Positions 28,529 to 37,543 of a stretch of 64,000 nt of DNA are shown in pieces; within the stretch, counting starts at the first letter, position 1; every line of letters starts with the position of its first letter. The position numbers and the translations under genes are program-made. A model generated the notes under the pieces. The model had not been told where the DNA came from. It made no database searches and was given only the letters and a program-made list of their open reading frames with translations. The stretch is from Nitrospira sp. (GTDB lineage Bacteria; Nitrospirota; Nitrospiria; Nitrospirales; Nitrospiraceae), in assembly GCA_021323395.1 (NCBI GenBank), contig JAJONL010000001.1, forward strand, positions 58,934 through 122,933. The letters are read 5' to 3'.

Positions 28529-29168
28529 CTACAACCCGATCACCAATCTCGCCGGAGCCACCCGCTCGGTGAGGCCGAACGATAACTCGCCTCGGACATC
28601 ATCAGGATTGTAGTACGTTCCGAACAGACGGTCCCAAATCGTCAGCAGGGCACCGAGGTTTCTGCCCTGGTGGGCCGGATGTCTGCTGTGATGGATGTGA
28701 TGATACCGGGGCGTCACGAACAGCCATTCCAACCGGCTTGATCTCCACGTGACGTTCATGTGCATCCAGTTGTTGCGAACAATGTGTTCCACTATGATCA
28801 CCTGAAACGCCCAAGATGAGGCCTCATGAAGCAGTGGAAGAGCCAGAACATAACTGACATTAAAGAGAACGATATGCGGGATCGTGGCGCGAATTCCCGA
28901 CAGCCAATAGAGATATGTCGGAGCATGATGCCATCGATGAATAGGCCACGCGAACCGGCCATGCATGAGGCGATGCACCCAATACAGGCCGAAATCTTCA
29001 ACAATATAGAACATCACGAGCTTAAAGACCGTCGGGAGGCCGTACAGGGCAATAGGAAGATAGTTGGGGACTGGAATGCGGTCCGTCAATCCACTCGGCA
29101 ACGAAGAACAATAGCCCGATACTCCAAAACAGGACATACGGATTGATCATGTTGTCAATAGCGTTCAT
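28529..29168 (-). pseudogene. Fatty acid hydroxylase / sterol desaturase family protein, frameshifted
   Basis: The body (from 29137 in one frame) has the histidine motifs of the membrane di-iron hydroxylase superfamily: HRLMHGRFAWPIHRWHH, NWMHMN and RYHHIHHSRH. Its in-frame N-terminus is not membrane-like. A second frame starting at 29168 gives a natural one, MNAIDNMINPYVLFWSIGLL then FFVAEWI, and the two would join near 29070-29090 after a one-base shift. So the gene is either broken or affected by a sequence error. Corrected length is about 213 residues, short for the family. Substrate unknown. Confidence 0.7.
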
Positions 29169-29335
29169 AGCTCAAGACTGTATTCGAAGTGAGACGAATT
29201 TCTCGCTCCACGGTACACGAGGGTCTGGACTTTGTGAAGCGAATCGGATCTATTAGGATGGGGTCATCGTTCGTCTCGGACGGGACTTTCTGGAGCAGCA
29301 GGTGCGGGCATAAAAACCCAGTCTTCCACCTCGGC

Positions 29336-29575
29336 TCATCGGGAGGAGGTGTTGCTCTGGTGGATCACGGGGAACAGCGAGCGGTTCACATGCGCATACC
29401 GAGGTCGGCAGTCGCATTCGAAGTAATATTGGCGGGTATCATCCGTATGAAACATGTGTCCGGCTTCACACTCGAAGTGAGAGAGCGCTTGGCCATCATG
29501 CGTGGTTTTTGTTATGTGACGGCCCCGTGCGTGCTTCCCGCATCTTTTTTGCAGCGACCCATCGATGGGAACCAT
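29336..29575 (-). CDS. Possible small Cys/His-rich protein
   Basis: About 79 residues. The C-terminal part, HFECEAGHMFHTDDTRQYYF then ECDCRP, has spaced Cys and His residues that could bind a metal, and reads like conserved protein. No clear ribosome site precedes the ATG at 29575, so the start is uncertain. The opposite strand also has a longer open frame, which I judge to be chance. Confidence 0.35.
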   Translation of the reverse strand: MVPIDGSLQKRCGKHARGRHITKTTHDGQALSHFECEAGHMFHTDDTRQYYFECDCRPRYAHVNRSLFPVIHQSNTSSR

Positions 29576-29826
29576 ACATTTCGTTCGCAACGCCATATGA
29601 CACGCTCGCTACGGATCGCCTATTCTCTACGCAGGTACCTAGGTACCGAAACGGCGCCCGAAGGTCAGCTAGGTGTTTCACTAGTCGGGATCACTGATCA
29701 AACCCTTTATAGTAGACGACCTGCGCTCTTCCTCACGCGCGATGACCTGTCGACGGCTGGTTCCTGCTCGGAGAGCGGGGCGTTGTTTTTTTGCGTGCAG
29801 CATTCACTGGAAAGGGATACGAGACA
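29576..29826. other. Upstream region of the trehalose/glucan operon
   Basis: About 250 bases with no convincing gene. It should carry the operon promoter, but no strong sigma-70 or sigma-54 match was seen. It contains the perfect palindrome listed separately. Confidence 0.4.
29634..29647. promoter_or_regulatory. Perfect 14-base palindrome, possible operator
   Basis: GGTACCTAGGTACC is its own reverse complement and also a near direct repeat of GGTACC. It lies about 180 bases before the first gene of the trehalose/glucan operon. A binding site is only an inference. Confidence 0.3.
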
Positions 29827-30501
29827 GTGACGTTACCTGCGGTGGCTCCATTTGCCTTCATCGGTTGCAGCGAATTACAGGAAAGTATCGCCCATCAGGC
29901 CGATGACGAAAAAGAGCTCGCTGAATTGATCGAAGAAGTTCCGCTCGATTCCATTCACTTTCATACCCACAGTTATTTTCTTCGTCATGGTTTGATCGAA
30001 GGGACCTACCCCAACGATTTCGCGCAGTGGGTGGTGGTGCAGATCGGTGATCACGTCTTGGGAGAACGGCTTGCGGTCATTGACCCTTTCGATTACCCTG
30101 ACTTGGAAAACCTGCGAGAAGAAATCATTTCCATCATCGACGACCATCTTTCCCGCACCCCGATCATTCCACGGGTAGTGTTCGGTCAGCCATTCCATTT
30201 CAAACGCTCCCGGATTCTTGAGGTTCCTATCGGGCTGGAAGCGCGCACATTGCAGGAGTTCCGCGATATGGTGACCGACATCGACGTCAGCACGATCTAT
30301 TATCACATGTTCGAAGCGCATTTTCGTTTGCGGCGGGAGGAAAACGATTTTTCGGCTTGGATTCGTTCCAGTCTCGGCATGCTGAAATTGGCTGATCGCA
30401 TACGCTCGATCAACCCCTACCAGGGCAGCCTGGAGCGACTACGCTCCAAACTCATCACCGCCTGCGATGAATTCCTGACCGGAGAGTCGGCAAGGGTCTG
30501 A
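29827..30501 (+). CDS. DUF5752 family protein
   Basis: 224 residues from a GTG at 29827 that follows an AAAGGGA site; an in-frame ATG at 29791 is the alternative. The sequence FAFIGCSELQESIAHQADDE ... HFHTHSYFLRHGLIEGTYPND and IYYHMFEAHFRLRREENDF is that of the DUF5752 family. It is soluble and has several conserved His and acidic residues. No reaction is known to me. Three bases separate it from treS, so it probably acts in trehalose or glucan metabolism. Confidence 0.75.
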   Translation: MTLPAVAPFAFIGCSELQESIAHQADDEKELAELIEEVPLDSIHFHTHSYFLRHGLIEGTYPNDFAQWVVVQIGDHVLGERLAVIDPFDYPDLENLREEIISIIDDHLSRTPIIPRVVFGQPFHFKRSRILEVPIGLEARTLQEFRDMVTDIDVSTIYYHMFEAHFRLRREENDFSAWIRSSLGMLKLADRIRSINPYQGSLERLRSKLITACDEFLTGESARV

Positions 30502-30504
30502 TCG

Positions 30505-32184
30505 ATGCTCAATCAAGATCCCCTATGGTACAAAGACGCGGTCTTTTACGAACTGCACGTCCGTGCCTTTTTCGACGGGAACGACGATGGCGTCGGAGAC
30601 TTCGCCGGTCTGATCCAGAAGCTGGATTACCTGGAGTGGCTGGGTGTGGATTGCCTGTGGTTACTCCCCTTCTATCCTTCCCCATTGCGCGATGACGGGT
30701 ATGACGTGGCGGACTTTCGCAGCATCGCCGCCTCGTACGGGACTACCGAAGATTTCCGACGCCTCCTTGACGAGGCGCACCGGCGCGGCATGCGGGTGAT
30801 CGTCGACCTCATTCTGAACCACACCTCCGATCAGCATGCGTGGTTTCAGGCCGCCAAGGCCTCGCCTGACGCCCCGACCAGACACTACTACGTCTGGAGC
30901 GACACGGATCAGAAATATCCTCGCGCCCGCATCATTTTCGTTGATACCGAAAAATCCAATTGGACCTGGGACCCGGAAGCCCATGCCTACTTCTGGCATC
31001 GCTTCTTCAGTCATCAACCCGACCTCAATTATGACAATCCGGAAGTCCGCCGGGCGATGATCCAGGTCATGGAATATTGGCTCGACCAGGGACTTGACGG
31101 GTTTCGATGTGATGCCGTGCCATATCTCTTTGAACGCGAAGAGACTATCTGCGAAAACCTGCCGGAAACGCATCGTTATCTGAAAGAAATCCGGAGCAGT
31201 ATCGATCAGCGGTACAAGGGCCGAGTCCTTTTGGCTGAGGCCAATCAGTGGCCGAGCGACGTGCGCCCCTATTTCGGCGACGGCGACGAGTTTCATATGG
31301 CCTTCCACTTCCCCCTGATGCCCCGCTTGTTCATGGGACTGCGCAGTGAAGATCGCCAACCGATCATCGACATGTTCAAACATACCCCGGACATTCCCCC
31401 GGCATGCCAGTGGTGCCTGTTTTTGCGCAACCACGACGAGTTGACCCTGGAAATGTGCACCGGGGAAGAACGCGATTACATGTATTACGCCTATGCCCGA
31501 GATCCGCAGATGCGCCGAAACATCGGCATTGCGCGTCGTCTGGCTCCCCTCTTGGATAATGACCGTCGCAAGGTGGAGCTGTTGAACAGCATTGTCTTCA
31601 CCCTGCCCGGCAGCCCGATCATTTATTACGGAGATGAAATCGGGATGGGGGACAATATTCACCTCGGCGACAGGAACGGTGTGCGCACGCCGATGCATTG
31701 GACCGCCGATCGCAACGCCGGGTTTTCCAAAGCTGATCCGTCCCAGCTCTTCCTTCCCGTCGTCACTGACGCGGTCTATGGCTACCAATCCGTCAACATA
31801 GAGGCCCAAAAACAAGCGACCCACTCCCTGCTGAATTGGATGCGGCGGATGATCGCCATCCGCAAGAAACATAAGGTCTTCGGGCGTGGAACACTGGAAT
31901 TCTTAAGCCCGGCCAACGAGAAGGTTCTGGCCTATCTCCGCGCCTATGAACAACAGACCGTCTTGCTGGTGCATAACCTGGCGGAATCCTCCCAAGCCGT
32001 TGAACTCGATCTGGGCCGCTTCAAGGACATCATTCCCGAAGAACTATTCGGGGAGTCGCGATTTCCGGCGATCAGCGACCGCCCCTACGTGTTGACATTG
32101 ACACCCTACAGTTCCTATTGGCTGCATCTTCCGGCCGCGCGACCGCGGACCAACGCATACAGCATGGAATGGAGCGCAATTTGA
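30505..32184 (+). CDS. treS: Trehalose synthase (maltose alpha-D-glucosyltransferase)
   Basis: 559 residues, GH13 fold. N-terminal [20 protein letters not shown] is typical of TreS. The catalytic blocks are present: nucleophile in [15 protein letters not shown], acid/base Glu in [10 protein letters not shown], and the transition-state Asp in [11 protein letters not shown]. It interconverts trehalose and maltose. The maltokinase domain often fused to TreS is a separate gene here (37544). In the operon it supplies maltose to maltokinase and then GlgE. Confidence 0.93.
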   Translation: MLNQDPLWYKDAVFYELHVRAFFDGNDDGVGDFAGLIQKLDYLEWLGVDCLWLLPFYPSPLRDDGYDVADFRSIAASYGTTEDFRRLLDEAHRRGMRVIVDLILNHTSDQHAWFQAAKASPDAPTRHYYVWSDTDQKYPRARIIFVDTEKSNWTWDPEAHAYFWHRFFSHQPDLNYDNPEVRRAMIQVMEYWLDQGLDGFRCDAVPYLFEREETICENLPETHRYLKEIRSSIDQRYKGRVLLAEANQWPSDVRPYFGDGDEFHMAFHFPLMPRLFMGLRSEDRQPIIDMFKHTPDIPPACQWCLFLRNHDELTLEMCTGEERDYMYYAYARDPQMRRNIGIARRLAPLLDNDRRKVELLNSIVFTLPGSPIIYYGDEIGMGDNIHLGDRNGVRTPMHWTADRNAGFSKADPSQLFLPVVTDAVYGYQSVNIEAQKQATHSLLNWMRRMIAIRKKHKVFGRGTLEFLSPANEKVLAYLRAYEQQTVLLVHNLAESSQAVELDLGRFKDIIPEELFGESRFPAISDRPYVLTLTPYSSYWLHLPAARPRTNAYSMEWSAI

Positions 32185-32230
32185 CGCGGGCAAAGGATCT
32201 CGCGCGCGAGACTGAGGGAAGGGGACCGTT

Positions 32231-33430
32231 GTGAACTCGGCATTGGACGAATATCGCGAGGTGTCGCCCAAAGGCACCGTTGATTTTCTGTACCGATTGA
32301 GCGACTTGGTGAAGGGAAAAAGCTTTCTCCATCTCAACGCCGTCCGGTACGGAGGCGGGATGTCGGAAGTGTTACGGCGACTGGTTCCAATGATGGTGTC
32401 CCTGGGCGTCCAGGCCCGTTGGGAGGTGCTCGCGGGGACCCAGGAATATTTCGTCGTCGTCAATCGCATGCTGAACGCCCTTCAGGGCCGTGACGATAGG
32501 CTCACCGACGAGATGTATCACACCTACTCCAGCATCATCGAGCGCAACGCCAAGGCGCTGAAACTCGAAGCCGACATGGTCATGGTCCATGACCATCAAC
32601 CGGCGGGCCTGGTGGACTACCGAACCAACGGCTGCTGGCTTTGGCGTTGCCATCTGGATCTTGCTCAGCCTCAACGGCCGGCTTGGACCTTTCTTCGGCG
32701 CTATGTGCTGAAATATGACGCCGCCATTTTTTCGTTGTCCGGCTTTGCCCAGCGATTGCCCATCCCCAAGTTCTTGATCTATCCTTCTATCGATCCTCTC
32801 AGTCCGAAAAATCGGGACATGAGCCGGTCGGAGATGACTCAGGTCATCGATCGGCTCGGCATCCATCGAGTGAAGCCCATGCTGCTTCAGGTCGCCCGCT
32901 TTGACCGGTTCAAAGATCCGCTCGGCGCAATTCGGGCCTATCGGCTCGTGAAAAAGCACCACGACTGCCAGTTGGTCCTCGCCGGGTCCGGGGTGATGCA
33001 TGATCCGGAAGGCGAGGCCGTTTTGGCGGAGCTTCGCGAAGCGGCTGGTCGCGATCCCGACATTCATGTCATCCAGCTCCCTCCCGAGGCAGATCTGGAA
33101 ATCAACGCGTTGCAGCGGAGCGCCACAGTCGTGCTCCAAAAATCTATCAAGGAAGGATTCGGTCTCACCGTTTCGGAAGCCATGTGGAAAGGAAAACCCG
33201 TGGTAGGCAGCACGGCCGGGGGCATTGCCGCCCAGATCGTCGACGGGGTCACCGGGTACGTGATCCATACGGTCGAAGGGGCGGCGTTCCGGATCCGTCA
33301 CCTGTTGAATAATCCGGGGCTGATGAACAGGATGGGAGCCATGGCGCGCGAACATGTGCGACGCAATTTTCTCATCACGCGGCAATTGAGCGATTACCTC
33401 ACCTTGTTGAAACTCTTGCCCGCATCCTGA
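32231..33430 (+). CDS. treT: Trehalose synthase TreT-like GT4 glycosyltransferase
   Basis: 399 residues from a GTG at 32231 (AAGGGG six bases before). The N-terminal domain has LHLNAVRYGGGMSEVLRRLV and VHDHQPAGL. The C-terminal GT-B domain has QVARFDRFKDP, the acidic site EGFGLTVSEAMWKGKPVVG and TAGGIAAQI. This is the TreT pattern: a retaining enzyme that makes trehalose from NDP-glucose and glucose, reversibly. Having TreT beside TreS gives two trehalose routes in one operon. Known best from archaea and thermophiles; the exact donor is not readable. Confidence 0.85.
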   Translation: MNSALDEYREVSPKGTVDFLYRLSDLVKGKSFLHLNAVRYGGGMSEVLRRLVPMMVSLGVQARWEVLAGTQEYFVVVNRMLNALQGRDDRLTDEMYHTYSSIIERNAKALKLEADMVMVHDHQPAGLVDYRTNGCWLWRCHLDLAQPQRPAWTFLRRYVLKYDAAIFSLSGFAQRLPIPKFLIYPSIDPLSPKNRDMSRSEMTQVIDRLGIHRVKPMLLQVARFDRFKDPLGAIRAYRLVKKHHDCQLVLAGSGVMHDPEGEAVLAELREAAGRDPDIHVIQLPPEADLEINALQRSATVVLQKSIKEGFGLTVSEAMWKGKPVVGSTAGGIAAQIVDGVTGYVIHTVEGAAFRIRHLLNNPGLMNRMGAMAREHVRRNFLITRQLSDYLTLLKLLPAS

Positions 33431-33444
33431 CGGCACCGCCAGCG

Positions 33445-34767
33445 ATGACGACAGTGGCTTCGATGCCGCAAAGCGGGAACAGTGAAACGGATATGCTGAC
33501 ACAAGAGCAAGCAGCTGCGAGCACCTCAGACCTTGGCGGGCGGCAGCCGACGGACACCCTCGACATCCTGGTGGGCCTGCTGACTCTCAACAACGCCGGG
33601 ACGATCGAATCGCTCGTCAAATCGATCTTGGAAGGATTGCGGCAGTCGTTCCCGAATCTTTCCACGCAGCTCGTCAATTGTGATGCCGGGTCGCAAGACG
33701 GCACCCCCGGCATCGTCGATCGCGTCGCGGCCGGCATGGTTCCTCTCCGGATCATCCCTAACGCCGCCGGCACCTATGCGAATTTGACCAGAGAATCAGG
33801 CTTCCCCGGACGAGATGAAAGCATCCGCAATCTGTGCCTTGCCGCCCAACAACTTCAGCCGAAAGTGTGCCTGATCCTCGAAGGGCAGCTTCGCTCCCTC
33901 AGCCCCGCCTGGATCGATCGGCTGGCGAGGCCGGTTTATGAACATGCGGAGGATTTTGTGGTCCCGCTTTACCGTCGCCACCGATATGAGGGCACGTTGG
34001 TGACCAATTTGCTGTATCCATTGACGCGGGCGCTGTATGGGAAACGTTTGCGTTATCCCAGTGGAGGCGCCTACGGCCTATCGGGGAAGTTCGCGCGCGA
34101 CCTGCACAGCCGGTCGACCTGGACGGGAGCCACGGGCAAATTCAGCGTGGACGGCTGGATGACCACCGCCGCTCTGGCGGGCAGCTATCGCGTCTGTCAC
34201 ACCTTTCTCGGAACCAGAGATCAGGAGACGAAAATCGGGGCGGTCGATCTGTCCGTCGTCCTGGCGCAAACCGTCGGCGGCATTTTCCACTCGATGGAAG
34301 AATACGAATCGTCCTGGGAACGAACCAAGGAATCCAGTGAGGTGCCGCTCTATGGCGCAGCCGAACCGGCGCCTGAGCCGGGGCCATTGGAGACAGGCCG
34401 TATGGTGAGCGGCTTCAAACAAGGATTACGTGATTTGCTCCCCCTCTGGGAACTGATCCTCTCGCGAGACACCTTGGGACAAATCCTCGCGCTCGAGATA
34501 CAAGACCCCGAGGACTTTCGTTTTCCACCGGCTCTCTGGGTGCAGACGGTCTATGATTTTGCCCTGGCCTATCACGATCAGACTCTGCATCGGGAACACA
34601 TGTTGAAATCACTGACCCCGCTCTATCTGGGACGCACGGCCTCCTTTGTCATGGAAACGCAACACGGCGATGGGGCTCAGGTGGACAGGACGGTGGAGGC
34701 GCTCTGCCGCCAATTCGAACAGTCAAAGCCGTATTTGATCGAACAATGGAGGTGGCGCGATGAGTGA
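33445..34767 (+). CDS. GT-A glycosyltransferase, glucosylglycerate-synthase-like
   Basis: 440 residues. Disordered first 35 residues, then a GT-A fold: DILVGLLTLNNAGTIESLVK and NCDAGSQDGTPGI. Further on are RYPSGGAYGLSGKFARDL and FSVDGWMTTAALAGSYRVC, with a conserved FLGTRDQET. The pattern resembles GT2/GT78/GT81-type mannosyl- or glucosylglycerate synthases, which make compatible solutes, but the match is by eye. It overlaps the next gene by eight bases and shares the operon with TreT, so a nucleotide-sugar donor is likely. Confidence 0.65.
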   Translation: MTTVASMPQSGNSETDMLTQEQAAASTSDLGGRQPTDTLDILVGLLTLNNAGTIESLVKSILEGLRQSFPNLSTQLVNCDAGSQDGTPGIVDRVAAGMVPLRIIPNAAGTYANLTRESGFPGRDESIRNLCLAAQQLQPKVCLILEGQLRSLSPAWIDRLARPVYEHAEDFVVPLYRRHRYEGTLVTNLLYPLTRALYGKRLRYPSGGAYGLSGKFARDLHSRSTWTGATGKFSVDGWMTTAALAGSYRVCHTFLGTRDQETKIGAVDLSVVLAQTVGGIFHSMEEYESSWERTKESSEVPLYGAAEPAPEPGPLETGRMVSGFKQGLRDLLPLWELILSRDTLGQILALEIQDPEDFRFPPALWVQTVYDFALAYHDQTLHREHMLKSLTPLYLGRTASFVMETQHGDGAQVDRTVEALCRQFEQSKPYLIEQWRWRDE

Positions 34768-35461
34768 CCTGTGGAGAGATACAATGGTCGCCGGCTTTCG
34801 TGACACCGTCATGCAGATCGTCCTGGTGTTGCCGCGGCTCCTCGCACTGCTGACCTTTTTGGCATTGGGCCTCCTGGCCGCCTGGTTCGTGAAAATCCTG
34901 ACCCTTCGGGTGCTGCGAACATTCGGGTTCGATTCCTTCTGCGAGCGCCTGGGCATTGCCCAGCCGCTGTCCCAAGCCGGCGTGCGGCAACCCGTCTCCA
35001 TGGTCGTCAGCAGAGTTCTCTTCTGGATTGTCTTTCTCTTGTTCGCCTTCATGGGCGTGGATGCCATGAACCTGCCGGCGACGGCCAATTTGATCAGCCA
35101 GATCGTCGCGTTTCTGCCGAATGTGCTCGCCGCGTCCCTCGTGCTCCTGGTGGGGGTGCTGTGCGCCAATTTTTTCGCGGAGGCGACGCTGATCGCCGCC
35201 GTCAATGCGCAGGTCGAGGAAGCCCGCATCGTGGCAGGCTTGGTGCGATGGGGTCTCCTGCTATTTACCTTCGCGATGGTGCTGACACAATTGGGCATCG
35301 CCAAGGAGATCGTCATCGCGGCCTTCTCCATTACCTTCGGCGGCGTCGTGCTCGCACTCGCGTTGGCCGTCGGATTGGGAGCGCGGCATCTCATGCGCGG
35401 CGCGCTCGAACGACGCTTCAGCCATCACGAACATAAACCAGACCAGTTGTCTCACCTATGA
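34760..35461 (+). CDS. Membrane protein with MscS-associated TM-helix repeats
   Basis: 233 residues with five hydrophobic helices. The two halves resemble the conserved TM helix found at the N-terminus of some MscS-type channels (LPRLLALLTFLALGLLAAWF and LPNVLAASLVLLVGVLCANF). The beta domain of a true MscS channel is absent. It overlaps the genes on both sides by a few bases (ATGA into glgE), so it is tightly coupled to solute and glucan synthesis. A role in osmotic sensing or solute efflux is inferred from context only. Confidence 0.7.
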   Translation: MSDLWRDTMVAGFRDTVMQIVLVLPRLLALLTFLALGLLAAWFVKILTLRVLRTFGFDSFCERLGIAQPLSQAGVRQPVSMVVSRVLFWIVFLLFAFMGVDAMNLPATANLISQIVAFLPNVLAASLVLLVGVLCANFFAEATLIAAVNAQVEEARIVAGLVRWGLLLFTFAMVLTQLGIAKEIVIAAFSITFGGVVLALALAVGLGARHLMRGALERRFSHHEHKPDQLSHL

Positions 35462-37518
35462 AAAGCACACGACCAGAAGACGCGAAACGGGATACCCGTA
35501 CGGAGCCGGCCATGCCCCTCAGCCCTTCGCCGATTCAGAGGCGTCAGCGGGTGGCCATCGAGCATGTCGAACCAGAGATCGACGGCGGCCGGCACCCTAT
35601 CAAGCGCGTGCTCGGAGAGACGATCATGGTCCGGGCAGACCTGTTTGCGGACGGGCACGACATCGTGCGAGGAATCCTGCGTTACCGTCACGAGCGACAT
35701 AAAAACTGGGTGGAGACGCCCCTGCAGCTCGTCACGAATGACCGATGGCAGGCCTCCTTCGACGTGACCGAGCTCGGACAGTACCGCTATGGCGTGATGG
35801 GATGGGTCGACCAGTTCGCGACCTGGCAGCGAGACATGCGCAAGCGACTGGCGGCTCAGCGGGATGTCACAGTGGATGTGCTGATCGGAAAGCGTCTAGT
35901 CGAGGAGGCCGCCCCCCGCGCATCGGGTGAACTGAGCCAGCGGCTGAAGGACATTCAGGCAGCCCTGTCGTCGGCACAAGATCGGGTGGGGACGCAGCTC
36001 GACCTCTTGCTCGGGCAGGAAGTGGCGGACGTCATGGCCACGTGCGCGGACCGCCGCCTGGCCACCACGTACGACCGAGAATTAGCCGCCGTGGTTGATC
36101 GCCCGAGGGCTCGGTTCGGCGCTTGGTACGAAATGTTCCCTCGCTCCGTCGTGAGTGACGAACAGCCGCACGGGACCTTCAAGGATTGTGAAGCGCGGCT
36201 TTCCTACATCGCCGACATGGGGTTTGATATTCTCTACCTTCCTCCCGTTCACCCCATCGGCGAGACCCACCGGAAAGGCAGAAACAATAACCCGCAGGGA
36301 GACTCCGATTCGGTGGGCAGTCCCTGGGCCATTGGTTCCTCCGAAGGGGGTCATACGGCCATCCATCCACAACTGGGTACCGTGGAAGAGTTCAAGCAAC
36401 TCATAACCGCGGCGAAGGCCCAGGGCATCGAGATCGCGCTCGATCTGGCCTTTCAATGCTCGCCAGACCATCCCTACGTGAAGGAACATCCGGAATGGTT
36501 CACCACGCGACCCGATGGCACAATACAATTTGCGGAAAATCCTCCGAAACAATATCAAGACATCTTTCCGCTGAATTTCGAGGGCGAAGCTTCCCACGAG
36601 CTGTGGCAGGAGCTCCGGAGAATCGTGCAGTACTGGATCGATCAGGGCGTCCATATCTTCCGTGTAGACAACCCGCATACCAAACCATTTCCCTTCTGGA
36701 AATGGCTGATTGCCGATGTGAAGGACCGGTATCCGGACGTCATGTTCCTCTCGGAAGCCTTCACCAGGCCGAAGGTGATGTACCACCTGGCCAAAATCGG
36801 ATTCACCCAGTCCTATACCTACTTTGCCTGGCGCAATACCAAGATCGAGCTGACCGACTATTTCACCGAACTGACCCGAACCGAAGTACGGGAATATTTC
36901 CGGCCCAACCTATGGACCAATACACCCGATATTCTGACCGAACATTTACAACATGGCGGCCGCCCCCTCTTCATGGCTCGGCTGGCCCTGGCCGCCACGC
37001 TGGGGGCCAGCTATGGCATTTACGGACCGGCCTTTGAGCTCTGTGAAGCCCGTCCGCAGAAACCCGGCAGCGAAGAATACCTGGACTCTGAAAAATATGA
37101 GATCCGTCGCTGGGACATCACTCGACCCGACAGCCTGAAAGAATTTATCGGGCTGATCAACCGCATTCGCCGCGATCATCCCGCACTGCAGCATGACGGT
37201 AGCCTGCGATTCCATCCCATCGACAATGACCAGCTCATTGCCTACAGCAAACAGTCGCCGGACGGCGCGAACGTCATACTGGTCGTGGTGAATTTAAGCC
37301 CCCACCATGTGCATTCGGGCTGGCTTGACCTGGATCTCGCGGCGCTGGGATTGGACGGCGATCATCCCTTCCAGCTCCATGAGTTACTGACCCAGGCCTA
37401 CTATTTATGGCAGGGATCTCGGAATTACGTACAGCTCGACCCCCACTCAGTGCCGGTGCAGATTTTTGCCGTTCGCCGCCATCTACGGCGCGAGCAGGAC
37501 TTCGATTACTTCCTTTAG
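35458..37518 (+). CDS. glgE: Alpha-1,4-glucan:maltose-1-phosphate maltosyltransferase
   Basis: 686 residues, close to the family length. An N-terminal beta domain (about 20-130) includes EHVEPEIDGGRHPIKRVLGE. The GH13_3 catalytic domain has FRVDNPHTKPFPFWKW (nucleophile Asp), MFLSEAFTRP (acid/base Glu) and the DLAFQCSPDHPYV block. It transfers maltosyl units from maltose-1-phosphate to glucan chains. An internal ATG at 35512 is an alternative start, but the overlap ATGA favours 35458. It uses the product of the maltokinase encoded next. Confidence 0.95.
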   Translation: MKSTRPEDAKRDTRTEPAMPLSPSPIQRRQRVAIEHVEPEIDGGRHPIKRVLGETIMVRADLFADGHDIVRGILRYRHERHKNWVETPLQLVTNDRWQASFDVTELGQYRYGVMGWVDQFATWQRDMRKRLAAQRDVTVDVLIGKRLVEEAAPRASGELSQRLKDIQAALSSAQDRVGTQLDLLLGQEVADVMATCADRRLATTYDRELAAVVDRPRARFGAWYEMFPRSVVSDEQPHGTFKDCEARLSYIADMGFDILYLPPVHPIGETHRKGRNNNPQGDSDSVGSPWAIGSSEGGHTAIHPQLGTVEEFKQLITAAKAQGIEIALDLAFQCSPDHPYVKEHPEWFTTRPDGTIQFAENPPKQYQDIFPLNFEGEASHELWQELRRIVQYWIDQGVHIFRVDNPHTKPFPFWKWLIADVKDRYPDVMFLSEAFTRPKVMYHLAKIGFTQSYTYFAWRNTKIELTDYFTELTRTEVREYFRPNLWTNTPDILTEHLQHGGRPLFMARLALAATLGASYGIYGPAFELCEARPQKPGSEEYLDSEKYEIRRWDITRPDSLKEFIGLINRIRRDHPALQHDGSLRFHPIDNDQLIAYSKQSPDGANVILVVVNLSPHHVHSGWLDLDLAALGLDGDHPFQLHELLTQAYYLWQGSRNYVQLDPHSVPVQIFAVRRHLRREQDFDYFL

Positions 37519-37543
37519 CCGGCAGAGACTAGGAACGGAACCC

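Noticed and set aside
29189..29830. 213-codon plus-strand frame before DUF5752
   Set aside because: No ribosome site, odd composition, and it runs into the DUF5752 gene in another frame; the opposite strand is more protein-like.
30661..31872. 403-codon minus-strand frame
   Set aside because: Antisense of treS with no coherent protein features.
32372..33502. 376-codon minus-strand frame
   Set aside because: Antisense of treT, a well-supported glycosyltransferase.
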